This document shows positions 1 to 10,200 of a stretch of 48,457 bases of DNA, piece after piece. Within the stretch, counting starts at the first letter, position 1. Every line of letters starts with the position of its first letter. A model generated the notes under the pieces. That model was given only the letters and a program-made list of their open reading frames with translations. It made no database searches and was not told where the DNA came from. The translations under genes and the position numbers were made by a program. The DNA comes from an uncultured Rhodanobacteraceae bacterium (lineage in GTDB: Bacteria; Pseudomonadota; Gammaproteobacteria; Xanthomonadales; SZUA-5), in NCBI GenBank assembly GCA_937928755.1, contig CALEZI010000172.1:1-48457 (forward strand), read 5' to 3'.

Positions 1-37
1 CCCCTGCCCCCTGCCCCGCCCTTGAGGCACCAGCGCC

Positions 38-1666
38 ATGACTGCACCCACCGAAGACCGCACCGACCGGGCCGCCGCGGACGACCCACTGCTCAAGTGG
101 ACTGAGCGACTGACCGATGGGCAGCCGGTGGACTGGCGCGAAGTCGAAGCGGAACTCGATCCGGCGCTGATCGCCGGGCTGCGCCAGATCGCCGCGCTCG
201 CCGGCGGCTTTGGCGCGGTCGCCACCGAGCCGGTGCCGCCGCAGGCCGAAACCCTGCCGCCGGGCACACCCTTCGGACCACTTGAGATCGTCGACGTGCT
301 TGGACGCGGTGCCTTCGGCGCGGTCTACCGCGCCCGCGACCGGCAGTTGGATCGTGACGTCGCGCTGAAGGTCCTCGGACACCCGACGCTGTCGCGCAGC
401 GAGTTGTTGCGCGAGGGTCAGCTGATGGCGCGCATCGACCATCCCAACGTGCTCAAGGTGTTCGGCGCCGTCGAGGACAGCGGGCAGGTCGGTTTTGCCT
501 GCGAACTGATGCCCGGCGAGAGCATGGAGGAGTGGCACGCACGCCAGGGCACATTGAGTGCGCACGAACTCATCGCCCTGGGCAGCGAACTGTGCGCCGC
601 CCTGTGCGCCTTGCATCGCGGCAACATCCTGCATGGCGACCTCAAGCCGAGCAATGTACTGCGCCACGCCGATGGTCGCTGGGTGGTTGCCGACTTCGGC
701 TCCAGCCAGTACACCCACGACGCCTTCGGCACCAGCGGCACGCCCATGTACATGGCGCCGGAACGCTTCCGGCATCAGGCGCCGACGCCGGCATCCGACC
801 AGTACAGCCTCGGCGTCGTGCTGTTTCGGCTGGCCACTCGACGCTACCCGTTCGAAGCCGAAACCACGGCGGAGCTGCAAGCCAGGCACAATGCCGGCGA
901 TCGCCTGCGCCTGCTGGATCTGCGCCCGGATCTGCCGCGCGCGCTGATCGCCGCGGTGGAGCGCGCCCTGGCGGTAGATGCGACGCGTCGTTTTGCTTCG
1001 CTCGGCGCCATGGCCGAGGCCCTGGCCGAAGCCGCACCGGGTCCGCCCAAGCCCCCGGCGCGTCGCCATCTGCTGTGGGCGACCGCCTCAGCGCTGCTGC
1101 TTGCGGGCGCGCTGTGGTGGGTTCCGCAGTTGAGCACGACCGCGAGCGAAGTCGTCTGGCTGCGTGCCAGCGCGAGCGGCGACGAGGTGCTGCAGCCGGG
1201 CACCGAGGTGCGCCTGGGCGACGCGCTGGCGCTCGAGCTGACGCTGGACCGCACCCGGCATGTGTACGTCATCAACGAGGACAGTCATGGCGAGCGCTTC
1301 CAGCTGTTCCCGCTGGCCGAATCGGATCGCGTCAATCCGTTGCCGCCCGGGCGCACGCGGCTGCCCGGCACCGCGGCCGGCCAGCCGGTCGACTGGCGCA
1401 TCACCAGCCGCGGTGGCCGCGAACACTTCTACCTGCTGATCGCCGACGAACCGCTCGACGACCTGCACCGCCTGGCCCTCGACCAGGCCACGCTGGAACA
1501 CGCCAGCGAGGGTTCCCTGGTGGCGGCGAGCGATCCCATGCGCGGCGTCGGCGGACTCAGCCCGCGCCGGAGTACCAGCAACGTCGCCGATGCCGACTGG
1601 CTGACGGCCTTGCGCCAGCGTTATCCGGCACTCCGCGTCGAACGTTTCGAACTGACGAATCCCTGA
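38..1666 (+). CDS. Membrane Ser/Thr protein kinase with DUF4384-like C-terminal domain
   Basis: A 542-residue Hanks-type kinase. The glycine loop GRGAFGAVY is at residues 89-97, the ATP-binding Lys of VALK at 111, the catalytic loop HGDLKPSN at 199-206, and DFG at 219-221. A single hydrophobic segment at about 344-364 is followed by a region (about 370-500) resembling DUF4384, with the phrases VRLGDALALEL and FQLFPLAE. The kinase domain should be cytosolic and the tail periplasmic. The catalytic loop reads HGD, not HRD, so this is a non-RD kinase that probably does not depend on activation-loop phosphorylation (inference). The start is supported by GAGG nine bases upstream. The substrate cannot be told from the sequence. 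Confidence 0.9.
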   Translation: MTAPTEDRTDRAAADDPLLKWTERLTDGQPVDWREVEAELDPALIAGLRQIAALAGGFGAVATEPVPPQAETLPPGTPFGPLEIVDVLGRGAFGAVYRARDRQLDRDVALKVLGHPTLSRSELLREGQLMARIDHPNVLKVFGAVEDSGQVGFACELMPGESMEEWHARQGTLSAHELIALGSELCAALCALHRGNILHGDLKPSNVLRHADGRWVVADFGSSQYTHDAFGTSGTPMYMAPERFRHQAPTPASDQYSLGVVLFRLATRRYPFEAETTAELQARHNAGDRLRLLDLRPDLPRALIAAVERALAVDATRRFASLGAMAEALAEAAPGPPKPPARRHLLWATASALLLAGALWWVPQLSTTASEVVWLRASASGDEVLQPGTEVRLGDALALELTLDRTRHVYVINEDSHGERFQLFPLAESDRVNPLPPGRTRLPGTAAGQPVDWRITSRGGREHFYLLIADEPLDDLHRLALDQATLEHASEGSLVAASDPMRGVGGLSPRRSTSNVADADWLTALRQRYPALRVERFELTNP

Positions 1667-1680
1667 GCGCCCATCGCGGC

Positions 1681-1704
1681 GTCGCGACGCCGAAGCGTCG
1701 CGAC
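1681..1704 (+). terminator. Hairpin after the kinase gene
   Basis: A perfect 10-bp stem (GTCGCGACGC paired with GCGTCGCGAC, CGAA loop) begins 14 bases after the kinase stop. No T-run follows, so it may be a processing or weak pause site instead of an intrinsic terminator. Confidence 0.35.
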
Positions 1705-1859
1705 GGGTGGGCATCGCATCCGGCAGTTTCCCCCGGTCGGGCGGCGACGCCCGGGCAACGTTGATCGACATCAGTCCATGGTTGCATTGACCCACGTCAT
1801 ACTCGGGTCTTGCGACAACCGTCGCGCAGGCTCAACAGCCTCTGCAGAGGAGATCATCG

Positions 1860-2558
1860 ATGACCAACCCGACGGGTCCGGCCGCGCCCTTGCCGATTCC
1901 AAACTATCTCGAGCAAACCTACTGGTGGGCCTATGTCCACCCGAAAGCGGTCTACGTGTTCGAGCGTCAGTGGCTGGTGAACCTGATACTGTGGGGAAAT
2001 TTCAACCGGCTGCGGGATGCCGCGCTGGACGCGCTGGGTGCGACGCTGGACGGCCGTACACTGCAGATCGCCTGCGTCTACGGCAACCTGACCGGGAAAC
2101 TGCGCGAGCGTCTGGCGGCGGATGCCGAACTGAACGTCGTCGACATCCTGCCGGTGCAACTCGAAAACCTCACGCGCAAGCTGCCGGTCGATCCGCGGGT
2201 CAAGCTGATCCACGCCGACAGCGCCGACCTGCCGATGGCCAGCGCCAGCTACGAGCGCGCGCTGCTGTTCTTCCTGCTGCACGAAATGCCCGAGGATGTC
2301 CGTCGCAAGACCATCGCCGAGGCACTGCGCATGCTCAAACCCGGCGGCCAACTGGTGATCGTGGACTATCACCAACCGAGCAAACTGAATCCCCTGTATT
2401 GGCCGATGCAGGGCATTCTGCGTACCCTGGAGCCGTTTGCGATGGACCTGTGGAGGCAGCCGATCAGCGACTGGTTGCCGCCGCACGTGCAGATTCGCGA
2501 GGCGCGCCATCGAACGCTGTTCGGCGGCCTGTACCAGATGCTGCAACTGACGGTCTGA
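1860..2558 (+). CDS. rquA: Probable rhodoquinone biosynthesis protein RquA (SAM-dependent methyltransferase fold)
   Basis: A 232-residue class I methyltransferase-fold protein. Near the N-terminus it carries the block YLEQTYWWAYVHP (residues 16-28), then WLVNLILWGN and the unusual nucleotide-binding stretch ACVYGNLTG (71-79), a combination I associate with RquA. RquA converts ubiquinone to rhodoquinone by moving an amino group from SAM onto the ring. Rhodoquinone carries electrons to fumarate reductase when oxygen is scarce. The start has a strong GAGGAG site seven bases upstream. The gene stands alone between a kinase and a secreted protein, with no quinone or fumarate reductase genes nearby. 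A generic SAM methyltransferase is the alternative. Confidence 0.72.
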   Translation: MTNPTGPAAPLPIPNYLEQTYWWAYVHPKAVYVFERQWLVNLILWGNFNRLRDAALDALGATLDGRTLQIACVYGNLTGKLRERLAADAELNVVDILPVQLENLTRKLPVDPRVKLIHADSADLPMASASYERALLFFLLHEMPEDVRRKTIAEALRMLKPGGQLVIVDYHQPSKLNPLYWPMQGILRTLEPFAMDLWRQPISDWLPPHVQIREARHRTLFGGLYQMLQLTV

Positions 2559-2594
2559 GCGCGCTCGCGCACGACCCACGCGTGCGTTCCTCAA

Positions 2595-2637
2595 GACTCC
2601 GGCGTTTCTGGATGACGCAATCCAAACGCCTGGAGTC
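2595..2637 (+). promoter_or_regulatory. Leader hairpin that buries the ribosome binding site of the next gene
   Basis: The left arm GACTCCGGCGTTT (2595-2607) pairs with AAACGCCTGGAGTC (2624-2637): 13 base pairs with one bulged T. The right arm holds the GGAG (2632-2635) that serves the GTG start at 2643. If the RNA folds this way, initiation would be blocked until the stem opens. A transcription terminator is less likely because no T-run follows. Confidence 0.45.
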
Positions 2638-2642
2638 AAGCC

Positions 2643-5600
2643 GTGAATCTGCGTCAACTGTTGTTTGTCAGCCTGCTGGGCTGCATTGCATCGCCTGCTC
2701 ACGCGGTGACGTATTGCGTGAACAGCGTCTCCGGTCTGAACGCCGCCTTCAATTCGGCGAATGCCGCCGCCGAGGGCAGCGAACACGAGATCCGCGTGCG
2801 TCCCGGCAATTACGCGTTGCCGGGCGGGCTTGAATTCAATCCCGCCGGCGACAAGGACGCCAAGGACTTCTCGTTGACCGGCGGCTGGAACAGCGGCTGC
2901 ACGGCGCGCACCATCAACGCCAGCGCCACCGTGTTCAACGGCGAGAACGGCAGCGTCGACGCCGACTTCCGCTTCGTCGGCAACAACAGCCGCTATGTCA
3001 TCGAAGGCATCCGCTTCATCAATTTCCGCGACTTCGATGTCGACGACGCCAACTGCAATTTCGACTGCCCGGACACCGATGTCATCCGCCTACGCTACAA
3101 CGAGTTCCGCGATGGCACCTCGGTGCATATCCGCGCCAAGGATGCGCAGCAACTGACGGTGACCAACAACCTGTTCGCCGATCTGTCGCCCGGCGGCGGC
3201 TCGGCAGTGGCCTTGAGCTACGTCAACAATGAATCGCCGCCGACGATTGCCTTCAACACCGTCGCCGGCATTCTCTGCAGCAGCGGTGGCGATGCGCTCT
3301 ACCTGTTCACCCAGCGCAGTGGCGTCACCCTGCACCACAACCTGGTGCAGCAGGTCGGTTGCGTCGGCAACATCACGGTGGCCGGCGGCAGCGGCGGCCA
3401 ACCGGTGGCGCTGCGCAACAACCTCTACAACACGCTGGCGGGCCTGGCGCCGAGCGTCGCGATTGGCAATGTGGTGACGAACACGCCGAACTTCGTCAAC
3501 AGCGGCGCCGGCGACTACCGCCTCAAGGAAACCGCCCCGGCGTCGCCCGCGATCAATGCCGGGATGACCCCGACCGAAGCCGCGACCCTCGGACTCAGCG
3601 GCCAGGTACCCTCGCAGGACCTGGATGGCCCGGCGGGCGCGCGCCAGATCGGCACCCGCTACGACATCGGCGCCTACGAGTCGTCGATCAACGATTCCAG
3701 CGTGCTCACCGTGGTCAACGAGAACGACAGCGGCGCCGGCTCGCTGCGCGCGCAGATCGCGGCCGCGAATGCGGCGCCCGGCCTGCAGAAGATCGAGTTC
3801 GCCATCCCCGGCGGCTGCACGCAGTTTCCGCACCTGATCCTGCTGCAGAGCCCGTTGCCGGACATCACCGACAGCCTGGTGATCGATGGCTACAGCGAAC
3901 CGGAGTCGGCCGCCAACACCTTGTCGAACGGCAGCGATGCAGTACTTTGCGTGGTCATCGCCGCGCAGAGCGGTACCCTGGCGCAGGCCCTGCAGGTGCC
4001 CGACGGCGCCGCTGGCGCCGGCACCAGCCTGACGGTCAAGGGCCTGGCCTTCGCCGGTGCCACCGGCTTCAACGGCAATTTCACCGTGGCGCTGCGCCTG
4101 CGCGGCGGGCAGAACCATCTGGTGCAGGGCAACGCCTTTGCCGGCACCGGTCCCGGCGCGATCGGCCCGCTCGGCACGCTCGGCTTCGGCATCCAGATTC
4201 GCGACAGCGCGCAGAACGTGCTGGTCGGCGGCGCCGATCCGGAACATCGCAACAGTTTCGGCAGCATGAGCAGCAGCGCGATCGTGCTCAACGACGCCAG
4301 CAGCGGCGGCCACACCATCCAGAACAACTACATCGGCCTGACCGCCAGCGGCATCAGCGCCTCGCCGATCGGCCTCAACGGGATCTTCGCCAGCAACAGC
4401 CCCAACGTGAAGATCCTCGACAACGTGATCGCGGCGGTCGCCAGCAGCGCGGCGATCTCGATCACCGGCGCCACTGCCACCGGCTACACCATCGCCCGCA
4501 ACCGCATCGGCGTGTCCGCCTTCGGGGCGCCCGGCGCGAGCTTGCGCAACGGCGTCGGCATCCAGATCGCGAACGGATCCGGTGGCCACGTCATCGGCAG
4601 CCTGATCGGCCTGGCGGCATCGAACACGATCACCAATTCCGACGACGCCGGCGTCTGGATCCTGCCGACCGCCGGCACCGGCAATGTCGTGCGTCCGAAC
4701 CGGATCTTCGGCAATGGCATCAGCGGCCTTGGCCTCGGCATCGACATCGGCCCCCTGGGCCAATCGACCAACGATCCGCTGGATCCCGATGGCGGCGCCA
4801 ACAACGGCCAGAACTGGCCGCAGGTCACCGCCTCGCTGCCCAACGCGGACGGCAGCCGCACGGCGACGGTTACGCTCGACAGCAAGGCCAACACCAGCTA
4901 CCGGATTGACGTCTACCGCTCGCCGGATTGTCCGGCGGGCAATCGCGGCGCCAACCTGCTGAACCGCGTCGGCACCATCACCGGCACGTCCAACGCCAGC
5001 GGCCAGTTCAGCCCGACCTTCGTCATCGACGGCGCCGGCGCGCCGGGCATCTTGTCGGCGGTCGCCACCAGCCTGGCGACCAACGACAGCAGCGAGCCCG
5101 GACTGTGCTTCATCGAGCCCGCCGCGAGCACCACGACGATCACCAACGACACGCCCGACCCGTCGCAGGTCGGCCAGCCATACACCGTCACCGTGCTGGT
5201 CACCAGCGCCAGCGGCACGCCGACCGGCACCATGACGATCAGCGACGGCCAGGGCAGCCAGTGCAGCGACGAGACCATCGTCGGCGGCATTGCTTCCTGC
5301 CAGTTGCTGTCGACCAGCGTCGGCAACAAGACGTTGACCGCGAGCTACAGCGGATCCTTCACCCATGCGCCGAGCAGCGACACCGCGCCGCACCAGGTGA
5401 TTGCCGCGACCACCACCACCACCATCGTCAGCGACGCGCCGGATCCCTCGCAGGTGGGCCAGGCGTACACCGTCGCCGTCGAGGTGCGCACCGCGCCGGG
5501 CAACCTGGCGATCCCGGGTGGCCAGGTCGCGGTCAGCGACGGCAGCGGCCAGACCTGCCAGATCGCCTCGCTGAGCAATGGCAATGGCTCCTGCCAGTTG

Positions 5601-7166
5601 ACCTCGGTGGTGGCCGGCAACAAGACGCTGAGCGCCAGTTATGCCGGCGCCGTGAACTTCCTCGCCAGCAGCGACACCGAGGCGCACACCGTGGTCCCGG
5701 CGACCACCATCACGACGATCACCAGCGATGCGCCGGACCCGTCGCTGCCCGGCCAGACGTATGTGGTGGCTGTGAACGTGACCTCGGCCGCTGGCACGCC
5801 GACCGGTTCGGTCGCGGTCAACGATGGCGCCGGCGCCAGTTGCAACATCACCCTCGCCAGCGGCGGCGGTTCTTGCCAACTGGCCTCGGCCACAGTCGGC
5901 AACAAGACACTGACGGCCACCTACACGCCGGCCAGTCAGGCCTACGCCGGCAGCAGCGACACCGAGTCGCACACGGTGGCGCTGGCGGCCACGACTACCA
6001 CCATCACCAGCGACGCCCCGGATCCGTCGGGCGTGGGTCAGGTGTATCTGGTGGAAGTCCAGGTGACCAGCGCAGCGGGCACGCCCACCGGCGCGGTGAC
6101 GGTCAACGACGGCAGCGGCGCCAGTTGCAACGCCAACCTCAACAGCGGCTTCGCGCTGTGCGAGATGGTGTCGACCAGCGGCGGCAACAAGACGCTGACC
6201 GCGACCTATGCCGGCGATGCCAACTTCAGCGGCAGCAGCGACACCGAAGGGCATGCGGTGAGCGCCATCGCCACCACCACGACGATCCTCAGCGACAACC
6301 CGGACCCGTCGCCGGTGGGCGTCGCCTACACCGTCGTCGTCAGCGTCGCGGCCGGCTTCGGCACCCCGGGCGGCAGCGTCAACGTCGATGATGGTGTCTC
6401 GGCCAACTGCCAGATCACGCTGAACCAGGGCGGCGGCAGTTGCCAGCTCACCTCGACGGTCGCCGGCCCGAAGACGCTGACCGCCACCTATGTCGGCAAT
6501 GCCAGCTACCTCGGCAGCAGCGACACCGAAAGCCACACGGTCAGTCCGGGCCAGGCCGCCGCAACCACCACGACGATCACCGCCGACACGCCGGAACCGA
6601 GCGTGCCCGGCCAGCCGTACACCGTCAGCGTGACCGTGAGCAGCCAGGCGGGCACGCCGTCCGGCACCGTGATCGTCAATGACGGCGCCGGCGCCGGCGC
6701 CAGCGAGTGCCAGTTAAACCTGGTGAATGGCAGCGGCAGTTGCCAGTTGACCAGCCAGTTCGCCGGCGGCCGCGTGCTGACCGCGTGCCTGCAGGCCAGC
6801 GCCAACTGGGCCGCAAGTTGCGACAACGAAGTCCACGACACGATCAAGGCCGACACCAGCCTCGACAGCCCGCAGATCAATCCCAGTCCGGCCGTCGAGG
6901 GCCAGGTCACCCAGGTCAGCATCGCGCTGCAGGTGCTGTCGCCGGGTGCGGGTACCCCGACCGGAACGGTGACCGTCAGCGCCAGTGCCAGCGAACAGTG
7001 CACCATCCAGTTGCCGGCGACCAGTTGCGGACTGACGCTGACCAGCCCCGGCGCGCGCAACATCACGGCCAGCTATGGCGGCGACGGCAACTTCAACGGC
7101 AGTCAGAGACAGACTACCGTGCAGGTTCTTGCCGACCAGTTGCTGCGCAACGGCTTCGAGGATTGA
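2643..7166 (+). CDS. Large secreted beta-helix protein with seven Ig-like repeats
   Basis: A 1,507-residue protein with a GTG start and an N-terminal signal peptide ending in SPAHA. Residues of about 30-350 and 355-800 look like right-handed parallel beta-helices, rich in N-ladder phrases such as VTNNLF and IQNNYI, with a linker phrase VVNENDSGAGSLR often seen in such surface proteins. From about 828 to 1495 come seven tandem Ig-like (Big_3-type) repeats of about 95 residues, most opening with a TTTITSDAPDPS-like phrase. Each repeat carries two cysteines, probably a disulfide within the repeat. The protein ends LLRNGFED, similar to a C-terminal GFE ending I associate with secreted proteins of this bacterial group. 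A surface adhesin or polysaccharide-binding role is likely, but the ligand is unknown. Confidence 0.85.
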   Translation: MNLRQLLFVSLLGCIASPAHAVTYCVNSVSGLNAAFNSANAAAEGSEHEIRVRPGNYALPGGLEFNPAGDKDAKDFSLTGGWNSGCTARTINASATVFNGENGSVDADFRFVGNNSRYVIEGIRFINFRDFDVDDANCNFDCPDTDVIRLRYNEFRDGTSVHIRAKDAQQLTVTNNLFADLSPGGGSAVALSYVNNESPPTIAFNTVAGILCSSGGDALYLFTQRSGVTLHHNLVQQVGCVGNITVAGGSGGQPVALRNNLYNTLAGLAPSVAIGNVVTNTPNFVNSGAGDYRLKETAPASPAINAGMTPTEAATLGLSGQVPSQDLDGPAGARQIGTRYDIGAYESSINDSSVLTVVNENDSGAGSLRAQIAAANAAPGLQKIEFAIPGGCTQFPHLILLQSPLPDITDSLVIDGYSEPESAANTLSNGSDAVLCVVIAAQSGTLAQALQVPDGAAGAGTSLTVKGLAFAGATGFNGNFTVALRLRGGQNHLVQGNAFAGTGPGAIGPLGTLGFGIQIRDSAQNVLVGGADPEHRNSFGSMSSSAIVLNDASSGGHTIQNNYIGLTASGISASPIGLNGIFASNSPNVKILDNVIAAVASSAAISITGATATGYTIARNRIGVSAFGAPGASLRNGVGIQIANGSGGHVIGSLIGLAASNTITNSDDAGVWILPTAGTGNVVRPNRIFGNGISGLGLGIDIGPLGQSTNDPLDPDGGANNGQNWPQVTASLPNADGSRTATVTLDSKANTSYRIDVYRSPDCPAGNRGANLLNRVGTITGTSNASGQFSPTFVIDGAGAPGILSAVATSLATNDSSEPGLCFIEPAASTTTITNDTPDPSQVGQPYTVTVLVTSASGTPTGTMTISDGQGSQCSDETIVGGIASCQLLSTSVGNKTLTASYSGSFTHAPSSDTAPHQVIAATTTTTIVSDAPDPSQVGQAYTVAVEVRTAPGNLAIPGGQVAVSDGSGQTCQIASLSNGNGSCQLTSVVAGNKTLSASYAGAVNFLASSDTEAHTVVPATTITTITSDAPDPSLPGQTYVVAVNVTSAAGTPTGSVAVNDGAGASCNITLASGGGSCQLASATVGNKTLTATYTPASQAYAGSSDTESHTVALAATTTTITSDAPDPSGVGQVYLVEVQVTSAAGTPTGAVTVNDGSGASCNANLNSGFALCEMVSTSGGNKTLTATYAGDANFSGSSDTEGHAVSAIATTTTILSDNPDPSPVGVAYTVVVSVAAGFGTPGGSVNVDDGVSANCQITLNQGGGSCQLTSTVAGPKTLTATYVGNASYLGSSDTESHTVSPGQAAATTTTITADTPEPSVPGQPYTVSVTVSSQAGTPSGTVIVNDGAGAGASECQLNLVNGSGSCQLTSQFAGGRVLTACLQASANWAASCDNEVHDTIKADTSLDSPQINPSPAVEGQVTQVSIALQVLSPGAGTPTGTVTVSASASEQCTIQLPATSCGLTLTSPGARNITASYGGDGNFNGSQRQTTVQVLADQLLRNGFED

Positions 7167-7178
7167 AGCTGGCACGGC

Positions 7179-7204
7179 ATCGGCGCCAGTCATGGCGCCG
7201 ATGC
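7179..7204 (+). terminator. Perfect hairpin between the Ig-repeat gene and the CHAT gene
   Basis: CATCGGCGCC pairs perfectly with GGCGCCGATG around a six-base loop, starting 13 bases after the upstream stop. No T-run follows. Upstream in-frame ATGs at 7192 and 7201 lie inside this hairpin, which argues against them as starts of the next gene. Confidence 0.4.
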
Positions 7205-7257
7205 GCGGGTCGCCATTGGGCATACTTGCGGGCGCCCGTGGTCAATCTGGATCGCAG

Positions 7258-10200
7258 ATGTTCTCGCTTGCCCTGTTGCTTGGCGCCGCCACGATGCTCG
7301 CGAATCCGGCGTCGGCCTGCGCGACCCGCGTGCAACAGGTCAAACCCGGCTTCGAAGCGGTCGCGGCCGGCATTCGCGGTGGCGACTGCCTGCGGGCCTG
7401 GCGGCACGCCAGTGGCGGTGGACCGATCTCCGGTCCGCTGCACCTGCTGTCGCTGGAATTCGACCAGGCACCACGCGGTGACCTGGAGATCGAACTGGAA
7501 CGCGCCGGCGAGTTGCGCTGGGTGGGCATGGCCAGCGGCAACTGGGGAATCCAGTCGCTGCCCGCGCTGGCGGCCGAGCGCGAGGCGGCGCTACGCCGCT
7601 GGATCGACGCTTACCAGGCCGCTGCGCCGGCCGACTGGCCGGCACCCGAAGCCGGCCAATCAGTGGCAACGACGGCGGCACTCACGCTGTTGCGCGCCAG
7701 CACGGTGGTGACCCGCGATGCCAGCGGCGCCGATGCGATCCTGAGCGACGCCCTTGCCGCGGACTGGGCGCGCAGCGAAACCGGCGTGCTTGCCCTGTTG
7801 CACCTGGCGCGTTGCACGCAGAGCCTGCAGGGGCTGCTGCTCGACCGTGTCGACGAGCATTGCCGCGCGGCCGAGCGCGCGTTGGAGGACGCCGACCTGC
7901 CGATTGCGGCACTACGCGCCCGCCTCGCCTGGATCTCCGGCCAACGGCAGCGCGGCAACAGCGACGCTGCAGCGCAGGCGCTCACCGCGCTGCAGGCCGA
8001 CGTCGAGGCATCGGTTCCGAACTCACTGCTGGCCATTTCGCTGTTGCAGGAACGCGCCAGTTTGCTGCGCCTGCAGGAGCGCCTCGATGAAGCGCTCGCG
8101 CAGATTCAACAGGGCCTGGCGCAACTGGAGCGCCTGGGCAGCGCCGACCGCCTGCGGCTGGCCCTGACCAGTACGCTCGGCCTGATCCAGCGCGCTCGCG
8201 GCGAGCACGACGCTGCCGAAACGGCGCTGCTGGCTGCCGTGGCGATCAGCGAGCGCATTGGTCCAGACTCGATCCAACTGGCGCGCGACCTCAACAACCT
8301 GGCGCTGATCCAGTGGGACCGGATGAACATGGCGCAGGCGCAAGCGACCCTCGATCGCTCCCTCGACATCAAGCGCAGGCGCGGCGCAACGGCAACTGAT
8401 CTGGGCGCCACGCTCGGCAATCTGGCGTTGATCGCGATGCCGCTGGGCCGGCTCGACGCCGCGGAGTCCTATCTGAATGAGGCGCTGGCGATCTACCGCG
8501 AGGGCGAACCGACGCTGATGCTGGCCAACACGCTGACCAGCGCCGCACGCGTCGCCGAGGATCGCGGCAAGCGCGCCGAGGCCTATCGCATTTACGACGA
8601 GGCGCTGTCGATCTATCGCCGCCTTGCACCGGACAGTTCGCTGGAAGCCTGGGTGCATCACTTCAAGGCGGGCGCGCTCGGCGACGATGACCGGCTGCCG
8701 GAAGCGCTGAGCGAGGCCGAAACCGCCGTCGCCCTGCAGCGTCGGGTCAGCCCCGGCGGCCGCGATCTCAGTTTCGGCCTGAGTCGCCAGGCAGAACTAC
8801 AGCGCGATCTCGGTCAGCTCGACGCCGCCGCCGCCAGTTTCGACGAGGCCATCGCGCTGCGTCGAAAGCACTCGCCGGGCAGCCAATCGCTGGCGCAATC
8901 CGTGTACGGTGCGGGCACCGTGGCGGCGGCCCGCGGCGAACTCGACCAGGCGCGCCAGCATTATTGCGAGGCGGTGTCGATCCTCGAGCAACAGCGCCTG
9001 CGCTGGTCGCAGACACGCGATGATCTGCTCGAACTGGGTCGCGGCAATCACGACATCTACCGCGCCTGCGCCGTCGCCTGGCTCGACGCCGGCGATCCGC
9101 AGGCGGCGTTCGACATCCTCGAACAAAGCCGCGCCCGCCTGCTGCTGGACAGCATGACCGGTCACCGCGAGCAATTGCTGTCGATGCTGCCGGGCGCCGT
9201 GATCGACGCCTGGCAATCCCTGCAACGAGACGCCGCTTCCCTCGATTCGGGCGATCTGAGCGCGCGCCAGCGCGCCTTGCAGCAGGTTGCCGAGGATCAA
9301 GCGCCGGTGTCGGCGGCGCTGCTGCTGGCCCGCCCATTGCCCTGGGCAGAACTGCAAACTCAGTTGGGCGCCGACAGCGTGATCCTCAGTCATCTGCGCC
9401 ATCAGCAGCGCTTCTGGGTCGTGCTGGCCCGGCGTGGGACCGCACCCAAGTTCATCCCGGTGACCGTCGCCGCCGAGGAGATCGTCGCCCGCGCCCACCG
9501 CTTCAGCCAGATGGCGCGCACGCCGGCCGGCGACCTCGACAGCCTGGACGCCGACGGCCGCTGGTTGTACCGGCAGTTGATCGCACCGGCGAAGTCCGAT
9601 CTGCGCGTCGACGACCGGCTGCTGTGGGTGCCCGATGAAACGCTGACCCTGCTGCCGCTCGGCGCACTGGTGGCCGGCGATGGTCGATACTTGATCGAGA
9701 TGCACGCGTTGCGTCAGGCAGCGTCGCTGTCGGCCTCGGTGCTGGCCGACGCGCGGCAGCGGCCGCCGGCGACCCGCGAATTGCTGGCGATCGCCGATCC
9801 GAGCGCAGCGACGCTCAGCGACCGTTCCCTGGCGCGTTGGCGCGCAGTCGGCGCGAGCGGCCCGCTGCCGCCGTTGCCGGGCGCCATCGCCGAGGCGCGC
9901 TCGATCGTCGAGCTCTACGGCAGCGGCGCCAGCGCGCTGTACGGTGCGCAAGCGACCGAACGGGCGGTGCGCGAACAGGCGCCGCGAGCACGCCGGCTAC
10001 ATTTCGCCGTGCATGGATTGATCGACCCGTTGCGTCCACTGGACTCGGCGCTGGTGTTGGCCCCGGGCGAGGGCGGCGACAACGATGATGGGCTGCTGCT
10101 GGCTTCCGACTTGCTCACCGGCCCACCGCTGGCGGCCGATCTGGTCGCCGTCTCCGCCTGCGATCTTGGCGCCGGTCGGGTTTATCCCGGTGAAGGATTG

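Noticed and set aside
3090..6536. Very long open frame on the minus strand opposite the Ig-repeat gene
   Set aside because: It mirrors the codon bias and repeats of the plus-strand gene; its translation is low-complexity with no signal peptide or domain.
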